A DNA stretch of 64,000 nt, taken from positions 310,001 to 374,000 of the forward strand of contig JAWUZG010000159.1 in NCBI GenBank assembly GCA_036785705.1. The letters run 5' to 3'. Both the position numbers and the translations under genes were made by a program. The notes beneath the pieces were generated by a model, which saw nothing but the letters and a program-made list of their open reading frames with translations, searched no databases and was not told the DNA's origin. This document shows, one piece after another, positions 27,301 to 47,256 of the stretch; position 1 is the stretch's first letter; each line of letters opens with the position of its first letter. This DNA is from Acanthornis magna. Lineage: Eukaryota; Chordata; Aves; Passeriformes; Acanthizidae.

Positions 27301-30300
27301 TCCCCCCATGGAGGCAAGCAGGGTGGGGGTCAGCCAGGGAGGGAGTGTGGCATCAGACAGCCAGGGGAGAGGTCCACAAACATGGGATGCACCAGGGCAA
27401 CAAAGCTGGTGGGGAGCTGAGGAGCCACGGGTGAGGGAACACCTAGATGCCACAGTCATTGCTTCACACCTGCACACCCCAGGCAGGGGACAGGGGGACA
27501 CAAGAGCAAAGGACAGGCCCAGGCGTGTGGATGGCATCAGGTGCCCTCCCAGCACAAGCAGGAGTGTGGTGGCAAGGGGAAGTGGGGTGGGAGAGAGTCA
27601 GCATCTTGTGCGGGTGAGACAGCACTGGATCAGGGAGAGCAAGCGCCGGTCGCAATGGGAACACGACCTGTGCAGAGGAGAGGGAGCGCTTGAACTTGGC
27701 AGACACCACAGGGAGAGCCAGTGCCATGGCCAGCACAGCACAACCAGACACCCTGAACAGTGGGCAGGGCATTGCTGCATGCCTCCAGCTGAGCCAAGCA
27801 GCCACTGGTCCCACTGTCCTGAGCTACAGTGCCCTGAACCCATCCTTGCTCCTGCCCCATGGGCTCTGCAGCACCCCATGCCCAGGGAGCAGAGCTGACC
27901 CCATGGCACTGCCTGCCCTGGCCAGCACCGGTCCACAATATGCACTGACCAGAGCACAGGGATGCTTGGCGTGGGAGCAGGACAGGGCACAGGGAGCAGC
28001 TCTGCGTCAGAGGCTCGGAGCCCCATCACTCCTGCTCAAGGGCTCCAGACAGAAACAACATTCCTGCACGCATTTCCCGTATCTACTGCCCCGGCACTGG
28101 GCCCCGCGTGGGCTGGGACTGGAGTCTCCAGCTGGGCCCAGGACCCTTCCTGGCAAACCACCCTGCATGCCACAGACCCGCAGCTCTCCAGCACCACCAG
28201 TCCCTGGCCCTGCATCCCTTCCCTGCCTGCCCCAAGCTCTGTGGATACACCTGTTCAGATCCTTGCCCGTCCCTTGCCTCACCTGGGGAACTCCCCACCC
28301 CTCAGCATCAGCTTCTTGACAACCCTTCACCCCTGCTAGGCTGGTGTCCTGCCCCCCCCAGCCGCTGACCCCTTAGTCGCACTGCCCTCCAGTCCCACTG
28401 CCCCCAGGCCGATGCTGCTGCTCCTGCACCTCTTGTCTGGGTGAGGATGACGCGGCCGCTGTCACCTGGCAGCTCACTCCTCCCTGCAGGCGCTGAAACC
28501 AGCGCTGCCTTGTCACCACCCACCCCAGCTGCAAACCACACATGACGGATCCCCTGGCTGCCACACCGACTCCCGGTATCCAGGTGGGCGGCACACTCAC
28601 CTCCCTGTGTTGGGCTGGGACATCCCCTCCACGCCCTCCCCGGCCCCTGTGCACCCTGGCAACCCCCACATCTGTTGGAGTCCCACTGGGATGCTGGAGC
28701 AGGAATCGCACTCCTTTCACCAGGCACTGGGGCTGACAGCTGGTACCATAGCACACCTTGCACCGAAGCCACCAGCAGCCTGCTCCAAACATCACAGGGC
28801 TCTTGGGCTTCAGGACTTCCTGTAAACTCCATCCCATCCCTTGACCCTCCTCCTGCCTCAGCTTCTGCCTCCAGCTTTGACTAACCTTTGTTCTACCCTG
28901 CTGGGAGCAGGAGCACAAGCCATTCAGGCAGGTGAGAGGGGCACAGGGTCCAGGTCACCCGGGGAGCATCTGGGAAGGGGTATCCATGGGCAGCCTCATG
29001 GCCCTCATCCCCTCAGCATCTCCTCTTGGGTGACCTGCTGCATCAGCTCCATGGAAGCATCTCCTGCGCACTGTGGGAGTAAGGCAGGAGCTGGGAGGGG
29101 AGCGGGGCAGGACGGAGCTGGGTGGCTGCCAGCTCTGGGGGGCACAGCTGCTGCAGTGAACCATCAGCACCGCGACACAGGACGGGTGGGCAGCGCTTTG
29201 TTCCCGGCGGTGACATGGGCACAGCAGCTGCCTGCTAAAACAGGACGAGCAGAAATTGTGACAATGACAGGGAACCTGGTCTGTGTGCAAGGGGACAACG
29301 CGCTGCCAGGAATCCATGGCTGTCAGCAACGGAGCGGCTTGGGAATAAGGAGCGGGGGTTTGTGGAAGGTGGAATATGGGCAAAACTGGTGGTATTTAAT
29401 TGTAAACTGCGCAAAGCAGAAGGAAGGGCGGTAGATGCAACACACTTGGGTTTCAGTAAAACATTTGACAACTGTTCCAGCGCTTGCTGCCAAATTAACT
29501 CAGAGCAGCTCAGTTGTCAACACAGGCATATGGACAAAGCCCAGGCAGCCCAGGAATGGCACACGGTCTGGCTGTCCGCCGGGAGCTGCCCTGGCCACAC
29601 GACCTGAGACCTTTCAAAACTGGGCATCATGTGAGCGGAGGAAAGCAGACCTTGGGCTGAAGGAACACCAGGATGGACAGAGCTACCATGCTGCCAGGGG
29701 AGGAGAAGGGCTAGAGAGGACCCAGGCAAGAGCCAGCAGACCTGTGGGAGCTGCCATGCCCCCACGGAGTGGGGAGCAGCCCAGAGCCTGCCTGCTCTGC
29801 CCTGGGGTGTAGCAACCCCCTCCCATTGAGGGGCTGGATCGAGAGGGACTGAGCAGAGCAGCCTCGCAAGACCAGCCATGGGCAGGGATGCAGGACTGGC
29901 AGGGTGAGGAACCCCAAAGCAGCACCAGCTATTGAGCCCCACTCTGGGAGTGCTCATCCATGCACAGCCCCATGCAGGGCATGACAAGAACCCGGCACAC
30001 CACACATCCAAGGTCTTTGGGGCCCTGCTACATACACAGTTCTCTGCCCACCTTGTTTATTTTACTTATATTTCAGTAATTTGCTGATTACCATTTTTTA
30101 ACTAACCAGCAGTGATGAATCAGCAGCACGGGAGAGGGTGGAAGCTGGTGGCCTTGGACCGTGGCTCCAAGGTCTCAGGGTCTGGGAAGGAAGCCACAGG
30201 ATCCCTCCAGAAGGGGAAAAAAAACACTCAGCAGTAGCAGCAGCAGCAGCAGTTCTGGCAGGCACGAAGGAGCCAGCTGTTTGCATCCAGCAGCTCCAAG

Positions 30301-33300
30301 CACATCCTGGAAAGGCTGTTGATAGTCCCAAAAACTTTTGGGAATGGCAGCCATGGCGCTGACCTGGGTGTGGGACAAGGCTTATGGGAGAGGGCTTGAC
30401 GTCACCATCGCTCTATCCTGCGGTCAGGGCAGGCACAAGAGGCACCAGGACACATCAGGAAAGCCCCTCCATGCCCAAGGCACAGCCACCAGCAGCACCT
30501 CCAGGGCCAGCGAGCTGCTTCCTGCCAAGGGGACTGTGTGAGGATGTGAGTGGTCTCACACTCAGCTTCCATGGGCTCCTCTGCTGGGAGTGGCTCCTGC
30601 CTGTCCTGGGAGTGCCCCGCCTGAGCCCAAGGGTGGCATTATGGCTGAGGTCACGGGTTCAGCCACAGCCTTGGTGGCCACAGAACACAGGCATTATCCT
30701 ATGGCACTCCCACTCACACCAGCGCTCTGGGAAATGGGGATCCCAGCAGGAAGAGCCAGCCCTGAGGGGAGGCTGCTCACCACAGAAGCACCACCCTGGC
30801 ACAGGGCAGAGGGGCCGAGGCAGTGCCTAGCAAGAAGCTATCCCAGCTCTCACAGCCACCTTGGCATGAAGCAATCCCCCAGGAGTGCCCCAGGAGCCTT
30901 CTCCAGGAGTCGGCATTGCTGGGAAGGCACACAGCGGTGAGGCAATCTGCTGTGAAGAAAAACCATTTCCTGCAGCAAGGGCTGCTTTGCTCAACGTTTT
31001 ACAAAATGTGCTGATGCAACTGCCCTTCCCAGGTGGGATATAAATACAAGCCTTGATGTGGATTCATGCCCTGCAGCTACACAAACATCGCAACAATGTT
31101 TTCTTTGAAAAGAAAAAAGAAAACAAGGAGGAACAAACAGCGCGGATGACAAAATCACCGGCAGTGGAAGTCCGGAGGTTCGGGTTGCAGGAGGGGGGAG
31201 GCTAAGACTCTGCCCTTGGGCACTGTGCTCAGCACAACCATCTCCTATTTTGGGACAGTGACCGGGGCCATGAGCTCACGAAGGAGCCATTGTGGGAGTG
31301 GGACAAGCCTGCTTGGCAGCTCAGCAAACTGTGCTGGAGAGGGGGCAGCCCGGCGTGGCCACGGGGCACCAGCAAGGACAGGCCCCTCACCAGGGTCACC
31401 CATCATGGCACGCTCACCCCGCCTGAACAGCAGCTTGTCTGGCTGTAGCTCCTTCCCAGCGCTGCATCCAGGCTGAAGAGCACGGAGCTGGGAAACCTCC
31501 CAGGGCCTGGGACAGCCTGTCAGCGCAGCCCATCAAGCAACCTGATAAAACCAGCGAGCCTGAGCTTTGTCCTCCAGGCACAAGTGCTGCGTTGTCTCCT
31601 AAGCCTGTTCCAAAAAGGCCTTTAACCTGCTGCTCCCCCCACTAAGGTATTTGGACACACATCCAACACGTGTTGCAGCCATTTCTGGATACTCTTAAGG
31701 CTCTTGCTGAGATTTCTTTGTGTTTTCTTTGGCTCTGAAGTAATTTCAGGCTCGGAGGCACAACAGCAGAGCATTATCAGCAAGGAGCTGTGGCTCCAGA
31801 ACTGAGGACGGGAGCCGTGCTCTGACTGCCCTGGAAATCCCCCGCTCACCCCGCTCAGGGGCACGCAGCATTTTTAAAAATAGCAGGTTACCCATCACAG
31901 CAAAGCTCTGCTGGGACAATTCAGCGAGACAGAGGACATGGGGCACCTCTGCAGGGTGACAGGGAAGCTTGACGCAACTTTCCATCAGCCAAGCCAGCAC
32001 CAGGAAGGTTTGTGTAAGCCCCTGAGGCCCCTGGAGCTCAGGCTACTTTGCCCTACAGCCATCACCCACTGGGAAAAACCTTCACTTGTCTCACACAGCA
32101 GCTGATGAAAGGCAAAAAGAGGAAATCTGCTGCTCTGACACAAATCCATCCTGCTTCCTCTACCTGAGAGGCAGCTTTTGCCAGGGGTTCCTCTGATACC
32201 ACTCCCCCTCCCCAACAGAAACACGGAGCTTCCCCCAACAGGGAGCACAAGGACATTCCAAACCCAGACAGAGCCGGTCACAGGCAGTGCTGGGCTCTAC
32301 CGGTGTGACCTACAGAACTATGGAGAGAGGACATCAGGCACAGGAGCACCTCCCTCCCATCCTCCCCAGCTCCACTTCCCCACAGAGCTACGCAGGGCTG
32401 CTTTGAAAAAGCAGTAGTGGGAGAAAAAAGCCCTTGGTCTTTCTGGGTTTCTGACATGACAGTGATGGCAGCAGCCGGGGACTCAGCCCTGAGGCACTGG
32501 CAGCAGCGCTGCGGCAGCAGAGCTCACACAGCCAGCCCAGGGATGACTCTCACCGCTGCTGTCTGCCCATGATGGATGAGGGCATAAACCTTTCAAGGAT
32601 GCATTTAATTAGCTTGAAAAAGAGCCGGAAGGTGCACACGCAGCAGCTGGTGGTGCAGCTCCTCTACTGCCTCTGCTGGGCAGACGGTGCCCCCAGAAAA
32701 CTCTCACCTGGGGCAAGACACAAGGGACCCGCAGAGCACCAAGGAAGAACCCCGGGCTGCAGGGATTGGACCCGCCTCACCCTGGAGCAGAGGCACCACA
32801 GCCAAATGCTGATCCCGAGTGCTGATCCAGAGTGCTGATCCAACCCAGCACCCATCAGCTCAGATTTCTGGCAGACTATGTCCAGGCTCATAGACTGTGC
32901 CAGATGAGACACTGTCTGTCCTCCTGCAGCTGGCACCACGTCAGCACCGGCTCCGGACCGGCTGTCCTGGCCAGTGACACGATGGCACTGCCCGTCCCAA
33001 CCTGCACTGCAGGCTGGCTTGGTCTGAGTGGCCCTGGACCTGTGTGCGATGTGGGGCTCTGGCTCCGTTCACCCCGCGTGTCTCTTCCACAGGGATCCAG
33101 AGCCAGGCTCAGCCCAGCATGGCCCAGCCCCAGCAGAGCACAGGCACAATACAGTTGCCTTTCCTCCAGAAAAAAAAACGGGATACAGCCTCTCTCAACA
33201 GAGTGCTGCAACATGAGAAAGTAACAGTGGGAGCAAAGAGTTAAATCCATCACCATGGAGCAGAGGCCGAGCCCAGGCCATGCACAGCTGAGCTCAGCTG

Positions 33301-33700
33301 GAGGATCTGGAACAGCACCATGCTCAGCAACGCTGCAGGGAGCTGGGGCAGCAGCAGGCTCTGAGCACATCCCTGCGGGAAATGCTGTGGCATCAGGAGG
33401 TGCCAGCAATGCCCCACTGCCCGCAGTGCTCTGGGAGCCCTCAATGAGGCCAGAGCAGCCCCCCAGACTGCGCACCCCAAACACGGGCACCGGAGGTGCT
33501 GCCAGAAGCCAGTGCAGCCAAATCGGGTGCCCGTCGCCATCTGCGGAGAGGAAAAACCATCCTGGGGGCAGAATTTGGTGAGCAAGAGCCCATCAGAAGG
33601 TGGCTGTTGTTCAGGTGCAGAGCTGCCATTGAAAGAGGCAAGCCTGGCTTCAAGGAACAAACCGACAGCAGATACCGTTCCCCGCCAGAGACCGAGGGGG
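24310..33700. other. Spacer between MMP9 and ZNF335
   Basis: Apart from the candidate minus-strand exons at 25.8-27.2 kb, no family-recognisable coding sequence was found in 9.4 kb. AT-richer islands stand out at about 29,370-29,480, 30,050-30,125 (near TATTTTACTTATATTTCAG) and 31,010-31,145, and could be conserved non-coding elements. A short CAG run lies at 30,230-30,252. A threefold GTGCTGATCCAG-like word lies at about 32,808-32,845. No RNA gene or full-length mobile element was recognised. Confidence 0.55.
25810..27162 (-). CDS. Candidate unannotated spliced gene, function unknown
   Basis: Not recognised. Three stretches form a chain with canonical splice sites and agreeing phases. Exon A is 27090-27162 (73 bases; acceptor GGGCAG, donor GTGAGT; includes SAPFELLDQFPTEGL). 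Exon B is 26553-26815, or starting at 26821 with a second in-frame acceptor (donor CTG/GTGAGC; includes HYLRNLCLDPAPTDELIKTA). Exon C is 25846-25923 (strong acceptor TTTGCTTCAG, donor GTAGGC; includes FYLAKNWAMTGMMG); reading through C's donor meets a stop at 25810. The residue mix is more natural than the proline/glycine/arginine mix of chance frames nearby. The start is missing: further long frames with plausible splice sites lie at about 28,300-28,920 on the same strand, but their frame is ambiguous. Could be a lineage-specific gene, a pseudogene or chance. Confidence 0.28.
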
Positions 33701-34814
33701 AAAGTACTCAGCAGCCGGAGGCTAGACGGCCCACGGGGCTGAACGCGGCAAGGCTCCGGGCCCCGCAAGGAAGGGCGCGGCGGAGGTCCCGCGGCTTGGC
33801 CAGGATCACTCCGGGGATGCGCGGCCCCAGCCCACGAGGCACATCGGTCGCAGCGCCCACGGCGGGCTATGGAACGGGAGCCGGGGCGCCGGGGCAGCAC
33901 AGCCCATCCGACTTGTGGACCCTGGCTGGAGGAACGCGCTACCAGGTCGGGTCGGGCCGGGCCGGGAGGGAAACGGAATGAGAGAGAGCAGAGACAACGG
34001 AGTGACCACACCGAGCGCCCGAACCACGTTCCCGGCTCCAGTCCCACCGCCACTTCCGCCTTCCCATCACGTGACCAGCGAAACCCGGCGCGACGCCGAC
34101 GCTCAGGGCCCGGGCGCCGCTTCCTGACGCCATGACGCACGGTCACAGCACCGCCAATCCTCCCGCGGGGAAAGTAGTCCCCCGCGGGGCGCGAGACCTC
34201 TCCCCTCCCGCGGGGGACGAGAGGCGCCGGGAGGCGCCTGAGGCGGTGGCCGGGGCGAGGAGCGCGTCTCCGCGGTGGCGAGCCCTGCAGACGGGGCAGG
34301 GGCTGGGCGGCGGTAAGTAGTCCCGGCGCGGGGCCAGCGCGGCCGTATCGCTGCGCGGCGAAAGGGCGGGGGGGGCATGGCGGCCGCCGTGGTGCCGGCT
34401 CCGGCGGGGGCGCGGCGAGGCCGCGGCGGGCCGGGTGAGGGCGCGGGTCGGTGGGCGGGCGGCGGCGGCAGAACCCCCTCGCCGCGGCGCGGCGGTGTCT
34501 CCCCCACCCCGGCGGCACCGGGGCCGCCCCGCCGTGTGCGCGCGCGCGGAGGCGGCGGGGGGGACCCCGCGGCAAGATGGCGGCTCAGGGACGGGCGGGG
34601 CCGCGGGGCATGACGGGACGGGGGGCGCCAGGTGGCGCCGGGACCCCCGTGAGGGCGCCCGGGACCCTCGGGAATGGATCCGCGGCGGCTCCGGAGCCCC
34701 GCGCCCGTCCAGCCCGGACCCCCGCGGTGGCCGGGCACGGCGGGGAGCGGACGGCGGCCCTGACGGCGGCGGTCCTCCCGCAGGTCGAGCGTAGCGGGCC
34801 CCGGCAGGGCGGGC
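33700..34814 (+). promoter_or_regulatory. ZNF335: ZNF335 CpG-island promoter and non-coding leader exon
   Basis: CpG-dense stretch ahead of ZNF335. It holds an E-box CACGTGAC (34,067), a CCAAT-type word near 34,153, and an AAGATGGCGGC YY1-type element (34,574-34,584). A non-coding leader exon ends at 34312 with donor CGGCG/GTAAGT. The second exon begins at 34784 after CCTCCCGCAG and carries 31 bases of leader before the ATG at 34815. No TATA box, as is usual for a widely expressed gene. Confidence 0.65.
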
Positions 34815-43390
<8,576 letters not shown>

Positions 43391-44014
43391 CACCAGGCCA
43401 GGGCCGCACCGTGCTGGGCAGCAGCCGCCCCTGCAGCAGCCGCCCCAGCCAGCAGTTGCCTTATTGCACCGGGGCTGCAAAGGATGCGCCGGAGCCGCGG
43501 CGGCACAGACACAACCACGGACACGCTGCTCCTCGGCCCCGCACCATGGGGGTCCTGCACATCCCCCCAGAGACTGCTCAGCAGCCACGGGGGACAGCCC
43601 GTGTGTGGACGGTCTCTTTGCCTATTGCACTTGATGGTCTGAAGCCCCTTTTCCCGAACCGTCTGTGTGGGCAGCCATGGAGTGGCGTCTGCCCAGCACA
43701 CGAGGATCCTGGGGAAGCCATGGGACTGGGGGCACCTGTGTAGTGCAGTGTCAGAGGTGAGACGTGTGCAGCCACAGCCGCTGCTCCTCGCAGCCGTGGG
43801 GCCAGTGGTCCTAGTGTGCCAGCAGCCAGCCGTCCTGTGGCGTCTCCAGCCTGCGGGCAGACACCAGCAGGGCTCTGGACTGAAGGAACCTGAGGAGAAG
43901 GAGGCGGAAGATGCTCTATTTTTCTTCTGAAGAGGGATGGACTCTTACGTTCGTCCATTGGTGGTTGTGGGAAGGGTTTAGCTGTGACATTCTCAAGCTT
44001 TGACTATGCTTATG

Positions 44015-44020
44015 AATAAA
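44015..44020 (+). terminator. ZNF335: ZNF335 polyadenylation signal (AATAAA)
   Basis: AATAAA 625 bases after the ZNF335 stop codon, followed by a GT-rich tract (TGTGTGTGTGCC) near 44,034, the usual downstream element. The transcript should end near 44,035. Confidence 0.8.
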
Positions 44021-44039
44021 AAGGGATGGAGACCTGTGT

Positions 44040-46095
44040 GTGTGCCTGCTTGGGGCTCCAGACACCGAGGGACGGGGGTGGGAGAGCCCAGCTTCATCAG
44101 CACGGCCTCTGGGGCTGAGGTACAGCGGTCCTGAAGCCCAGCGCTCTGCTGGGCCAGTCACTGCTGGCAGACGCCCTGGGCTATCAGCTGCCTCCCGCCC
44201 GAGTGACCTTGACTCCTGGGAAGCGAGCCGGGCAGCTGGGACAGCAGTGGGCTTGGGGCTGGAGTCATGAAATTAATCGAGTGGTAAACAGCCTAAATCC
44301 CGTGTAACTCTGTCCCGAGCCACAACCGCCCTCCTGAGCGGCTTGTCTGGGCCTATTTACATGCGATTATAACAGCTAATCGCAGAGTTTTAGTTCTCTA
44401 CTCCTGCATTAAACTGATTATCCGCGGAGGGGAAAAAGGCCGGGAACCACCCAGCCTCGGTGGGAGCCTCTGTGAAGCTTGAGCCCCGCGGCTGCGGGAC
44501 GGGGGCGGGGTGATCCCTGCTGGGCTCTCCGTGCCCCCATGCAGGGTACGGCGGTGGCCCTGGGGCTGCTGTGGGACAGCCCCCGGACCACCAGGGCAGT
44601 GGCATGTGGGTGGCCCCGCACCTCCCCAGAGCTGGCTGCAGCTCAAGTGGCTCTCTCCCAAATGTGGCCCTGTCCTGGCCGTAGCTCTGTCCTGCTGCCT
44701 TCACACGAGCCTTGCCTGTGCCCGGTGGTGCCGGTGCGTGGCTGTGCCTGCCTGGCTGTGGCTCGGTCGGTGTCCAGCTGTGTCCGCCCGCTGTGCCGGC
44801 GGCTGGCCGTGGCCCTCCCTCTCCAGCTGTGCTCTGCAGGGTCAGGGTGCTGCGCGCAATCCGCAGGCGCTTTCCTAGATTACAGCCCCATTATCTAATC
44901 AAGCAGATCCACGGCGCTGATTAGGGCTGGAGGAGTCCCGTGGGGACAAGGTTATGGGGCCACTGAAGGGCCCTGGCCGGGGCTGGTCCCAGCCAACCCC
45001 ACCGGTGTCCTGGCTGCCTTGAGGCTTCCACACCTGTGGCTGCCCAGAGAACAAGACCAGCCCATGGTGGGATGGGTGGGACCAGAGCTCTGGCTGCTGC
45101 ACATTGGGAGCTCCAGGTGCTGCTGGGGCTCTGGCCATGGGGTAGTGCAGGGCCTTGGGACCTCTCGGGGCTGGCACCTCAGCCCTGGGACCTTCTGCTG
45201 TCACCAGGGCCTGCAGAGAGCCAGGGATGTGGCCAGGCTCATTAGCACCGGTGACCTTCGCCTTCATGTCCTGGCCAGCGCTAAGCGGGTTTGTTACATA
45301 TTTAATATCCTGAGAGCGTTATTAGTCGGTATTTAATGACGGATACAACCTGTGGGATAATCCCAGTCTTAGTGGGGAGGCGTGGTGGCAGGAGCAGGCG
45401 GCTCAGGGGGTTGCGGGTTCCCGGGGCCCCTCACACAGCTGCCCACCACTGCCCTGCCCATCCACTGCCCCCGCTGTGCCAACCACAGGAACTCCCCAGT
45501 GCCTGTGGGGATCCCCATTGTCCCTGGGACTGCGGGACCCTTCCCCCTCGCCACTCTGCTGCCGAGAATCCAGCGGCAGGAGTGGCAGGGCTGGGCCTTG
45601 GGTGAGGACCTGGCCAAGCCAGAGGAGAAGCAGAATGGGGCAGCACGGGGAGCTGTCCTCCCACCAGGCAATAGTTTTTCCACCAGCCCCTGGCCCTCCA
45701 ACCCACCCTGCCACAGCATGGGGGGCTCTGCCAACCATGGTCCCAAGTCAGGACTGGGGTCACGGATAGGACACAGCTCTCGGCGCTGCAGTAAAGCCCC
45801 AGGTGCGCTGGGTGCTTGTGGCTGTGGGTGGCTGTGGGGCTCACAGTGGGCCCTATGCACCAGTCCCGGGGTGCCATTGTACCCCATCCCTGGGGGCTGT
45901 GTAGGCTGTGCAGAGTTGAGGGGCTGGGAGGGACTAGGGCTCTGGCTGGTGGCAGGCAGGCGAGGAGGACAGTCCCTGCCAGTCCCTGCCCAACAGTAGC
46001 TGGGGGGGGGGGGGGTATTGGGTGCCCCAGATCCTGCTGCTGCTCTCGTGGGCGCTAATACCCCCTAATCATCTGTCAGTCACTGCGGACCCCAG
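44040..46095. other. Spacer between ZNF335 and the Iroquois-like gene, with AT-rich islands
   Basis: No coding exon recognised. Three AT-richer islands, dense in homeodomain-type words, stand out from GC-rich surroundings. They are 44,268-44,425 (TTAATCGA, a FOX-type GTAAACA, and GCGATTA/TAATCGC as an inverted pair), 44,865-44,932 (AGATTAC, CTAATC, TGATTAG) and 45,240-45,375 (ATATTTAATATC, TTATTAGTCG, GATAATCC). They look like enhancers of the adjacent homeobox gene; conservation was not testable. A G run of about 15 bases lies at 46,001-46,015. Confidence 0.5.
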
Positions 46096-46140
46096 CAGCT
46101 ATAAAACACCCGGGTGCAGCTCCCCGGCTCCTCCTGAAGT
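46060..46140 (+). promoter_or_regulatory. Core promoter of the Iroquois-like gene: TATA box with homeodomain and TALE sites
   Basis: TATAAAA at 46100-46106 lies 41 bases before the ATG at 46141, so transcription would start only about ten bases ahead of it, giving a very short leader. Just upstream are GCTAATACC and CCTAATCATC (OTX-type words) and ATCTGTCA, the complement of the MEIS/TGIF-type TGACAG. A compact TATA promoter is unusual for an Iroquois gene. Confidence 0.55.
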
Positions 46141-47134
46141 ATGGCAGCACCTCGGGGTGAGAGAAGCCCAGGACAAGAGCTGGGGGGCTGTGGGGGGCCT
46201 TGGGGGACCCCGCGGGGGCCGCCCCAAGCCCTACTGCCTTGCCCCTGCCCCTACTCCTGCCCCTGTCCCGTTCTGGCCGGGTACAGCCTTCTGCCACCCC
46301 CTCTCAGCCTCCTGACACCCCTGGTAAGTGCCGCGCTGCAGCTCCGGGGAGGGAACGGGATGCGGGGCTCTCCCAGGACCAGGATGGGTCTGTGTGGGTT
46401 GGTTGGAATCAAGGCTGGGGATATGCTGTCCTGAGTCCCCTGCCCCTCCCCAGCATTCCTCTGCCCCCATAAACATATCCTCCTGCACTTAGCACTTCGG
46501 GTGTGCAGGGGAGAGGAAGAGGGCAGGCAGGATACAGCTCTGCCCTCTCCCACACACAAAGGGCCGAGCCCTGACATCCCACAGCCCCTCTCCTCTGGCC
46601 ATGATGCCCCTCCCGTCGCAACCTGACACCCCTCTGCCCCTCCAGGTCTCAGCACCCTATGAGGTGCCGCTGGGGCTGCCCACCGAGCCAGGGCGGGCGA
46701 AGGCAGCGGCGGCGCGGGAGAGCACCGGGGCACTGAAGGCCTGGCTGGCACGACACCCCAGGAACCCCTATCCCAGCAAGGGGGAGAAGGTGATGCTGGC
46801 CGTGGTCAGCCGGATGAGCCTCACCCAGGTCTCCACCTGGTTCGCCAATGCCCGCCGGCGCCTCAAGAAGGAGAACAAGGCGAGCTGGGCCACACGCAGT
46901 GCCTCCGATGGCGAGGACAGCGAGGGCGAGGGGGTTCCACCAGGTGCCGTCCCCATTCCCAGTTCCAGCCCCGTGCAGGATGGGTGTGGAGGCAGCCCTG
47001 AGGCGAGGACACACCCTGGGCAGGGCAAGCAGCCCCAGAAACCCAAGATCTGGAGTGTGGCAGAGATGCTGGCATCTCCCCCTAGCAAAAACGGGTGTCC
47101 ACCAGGGGTGCCAGCAGTGCTGGAGCAGGTGTAG
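46141..47134 (+). CDS. Small Iroquois-class TALE homeobox protein (IRX-like)
   Basis: DNA-binding transcription factor, probably nuclear. The second exon (from 46646) encodes a TALE homeodomain with the PYP three-residue loop, the family helix 3 [18 protein letters not shown], an acidic stretch ([10 protein letters not shown]), and [11 protein letters not shown], a match to the Iroquois box near the C-terminus. Two splice models keep the frame: 46141-46323 joined to 46646-47134 (223 residues; homeodomain about 80-138, box about 193-203), or 46141-46156 joined to 46653-47134 (165 residues). The first model's extra residues are proline/cysteine/leucine-rich and look intronic, so the shorter one may be right. 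Typical IRX1-6 proteins have about 450-550 residues, so this one is miniature. It lies outside the usual IRX clusters, between ZNF335 and PCIF1. A relation to fish irx7-type genes is possible but untested. Confidence 0.82.
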
Positions 47135-47250
47135 GGCTGGGACAGTCGTGTCCTGTCTCCAAGGGCATGGCAGAAGAAACAGCCATGGGGCCCAGAAGCT
47201 GTCTGGCCAAGGAGAGGGGGAGATGTGGGTGGGGAGGGACACAGTGCAGT

Positions 47251-47256
47251 AATAAA
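47251..47256 (+). terminator. Polyadenylation signal of the Iroquois-like gene
   Basis: AATAAA (in AGTAATAAATATG) 117 bases after the stop codon, with a GT-rich TGTCTTGGGTCTCCTGGTGTTG tract just downstream. Implies a short 3' UTR of about 140 bases. Confidence 0.75.

Noticed and set aside
27598..27680. Cysteine-rich minus-strand C-terminus (SCSHCDRRLLSLIQCCLTRTRC) resembling a small secreted peptide
   Set aside because: The cysteine spacing does not fit insulin/relaxin or other families I know, and no signal-peptide exon could be linked to it.
28410..28600. Possible plus-strand signal-peptide exon (MLLLLHLLSG then GTGAGG)
   Set aside because: The only good downstream acceptor leads straight to a stop in the required phase, and no continuing exon could be found.
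29683..29925. Minus-strand MAAPTGLLALAWVLSS signal-like start
   Set aside because: Runs into a stop after a few more residues and has no credible donor.
33250..34575. Long minus-strand open frame across the ZNF335 promoter
   Set aside because: Composition-driven frame in a CpG island; no recognisable family features; the region is explained by the ZNF335 leader and promoter.
46001..46015. Run of about 15 G
   Set aside because: Simple homopolymer, prone to sequencing error; no function suggested.
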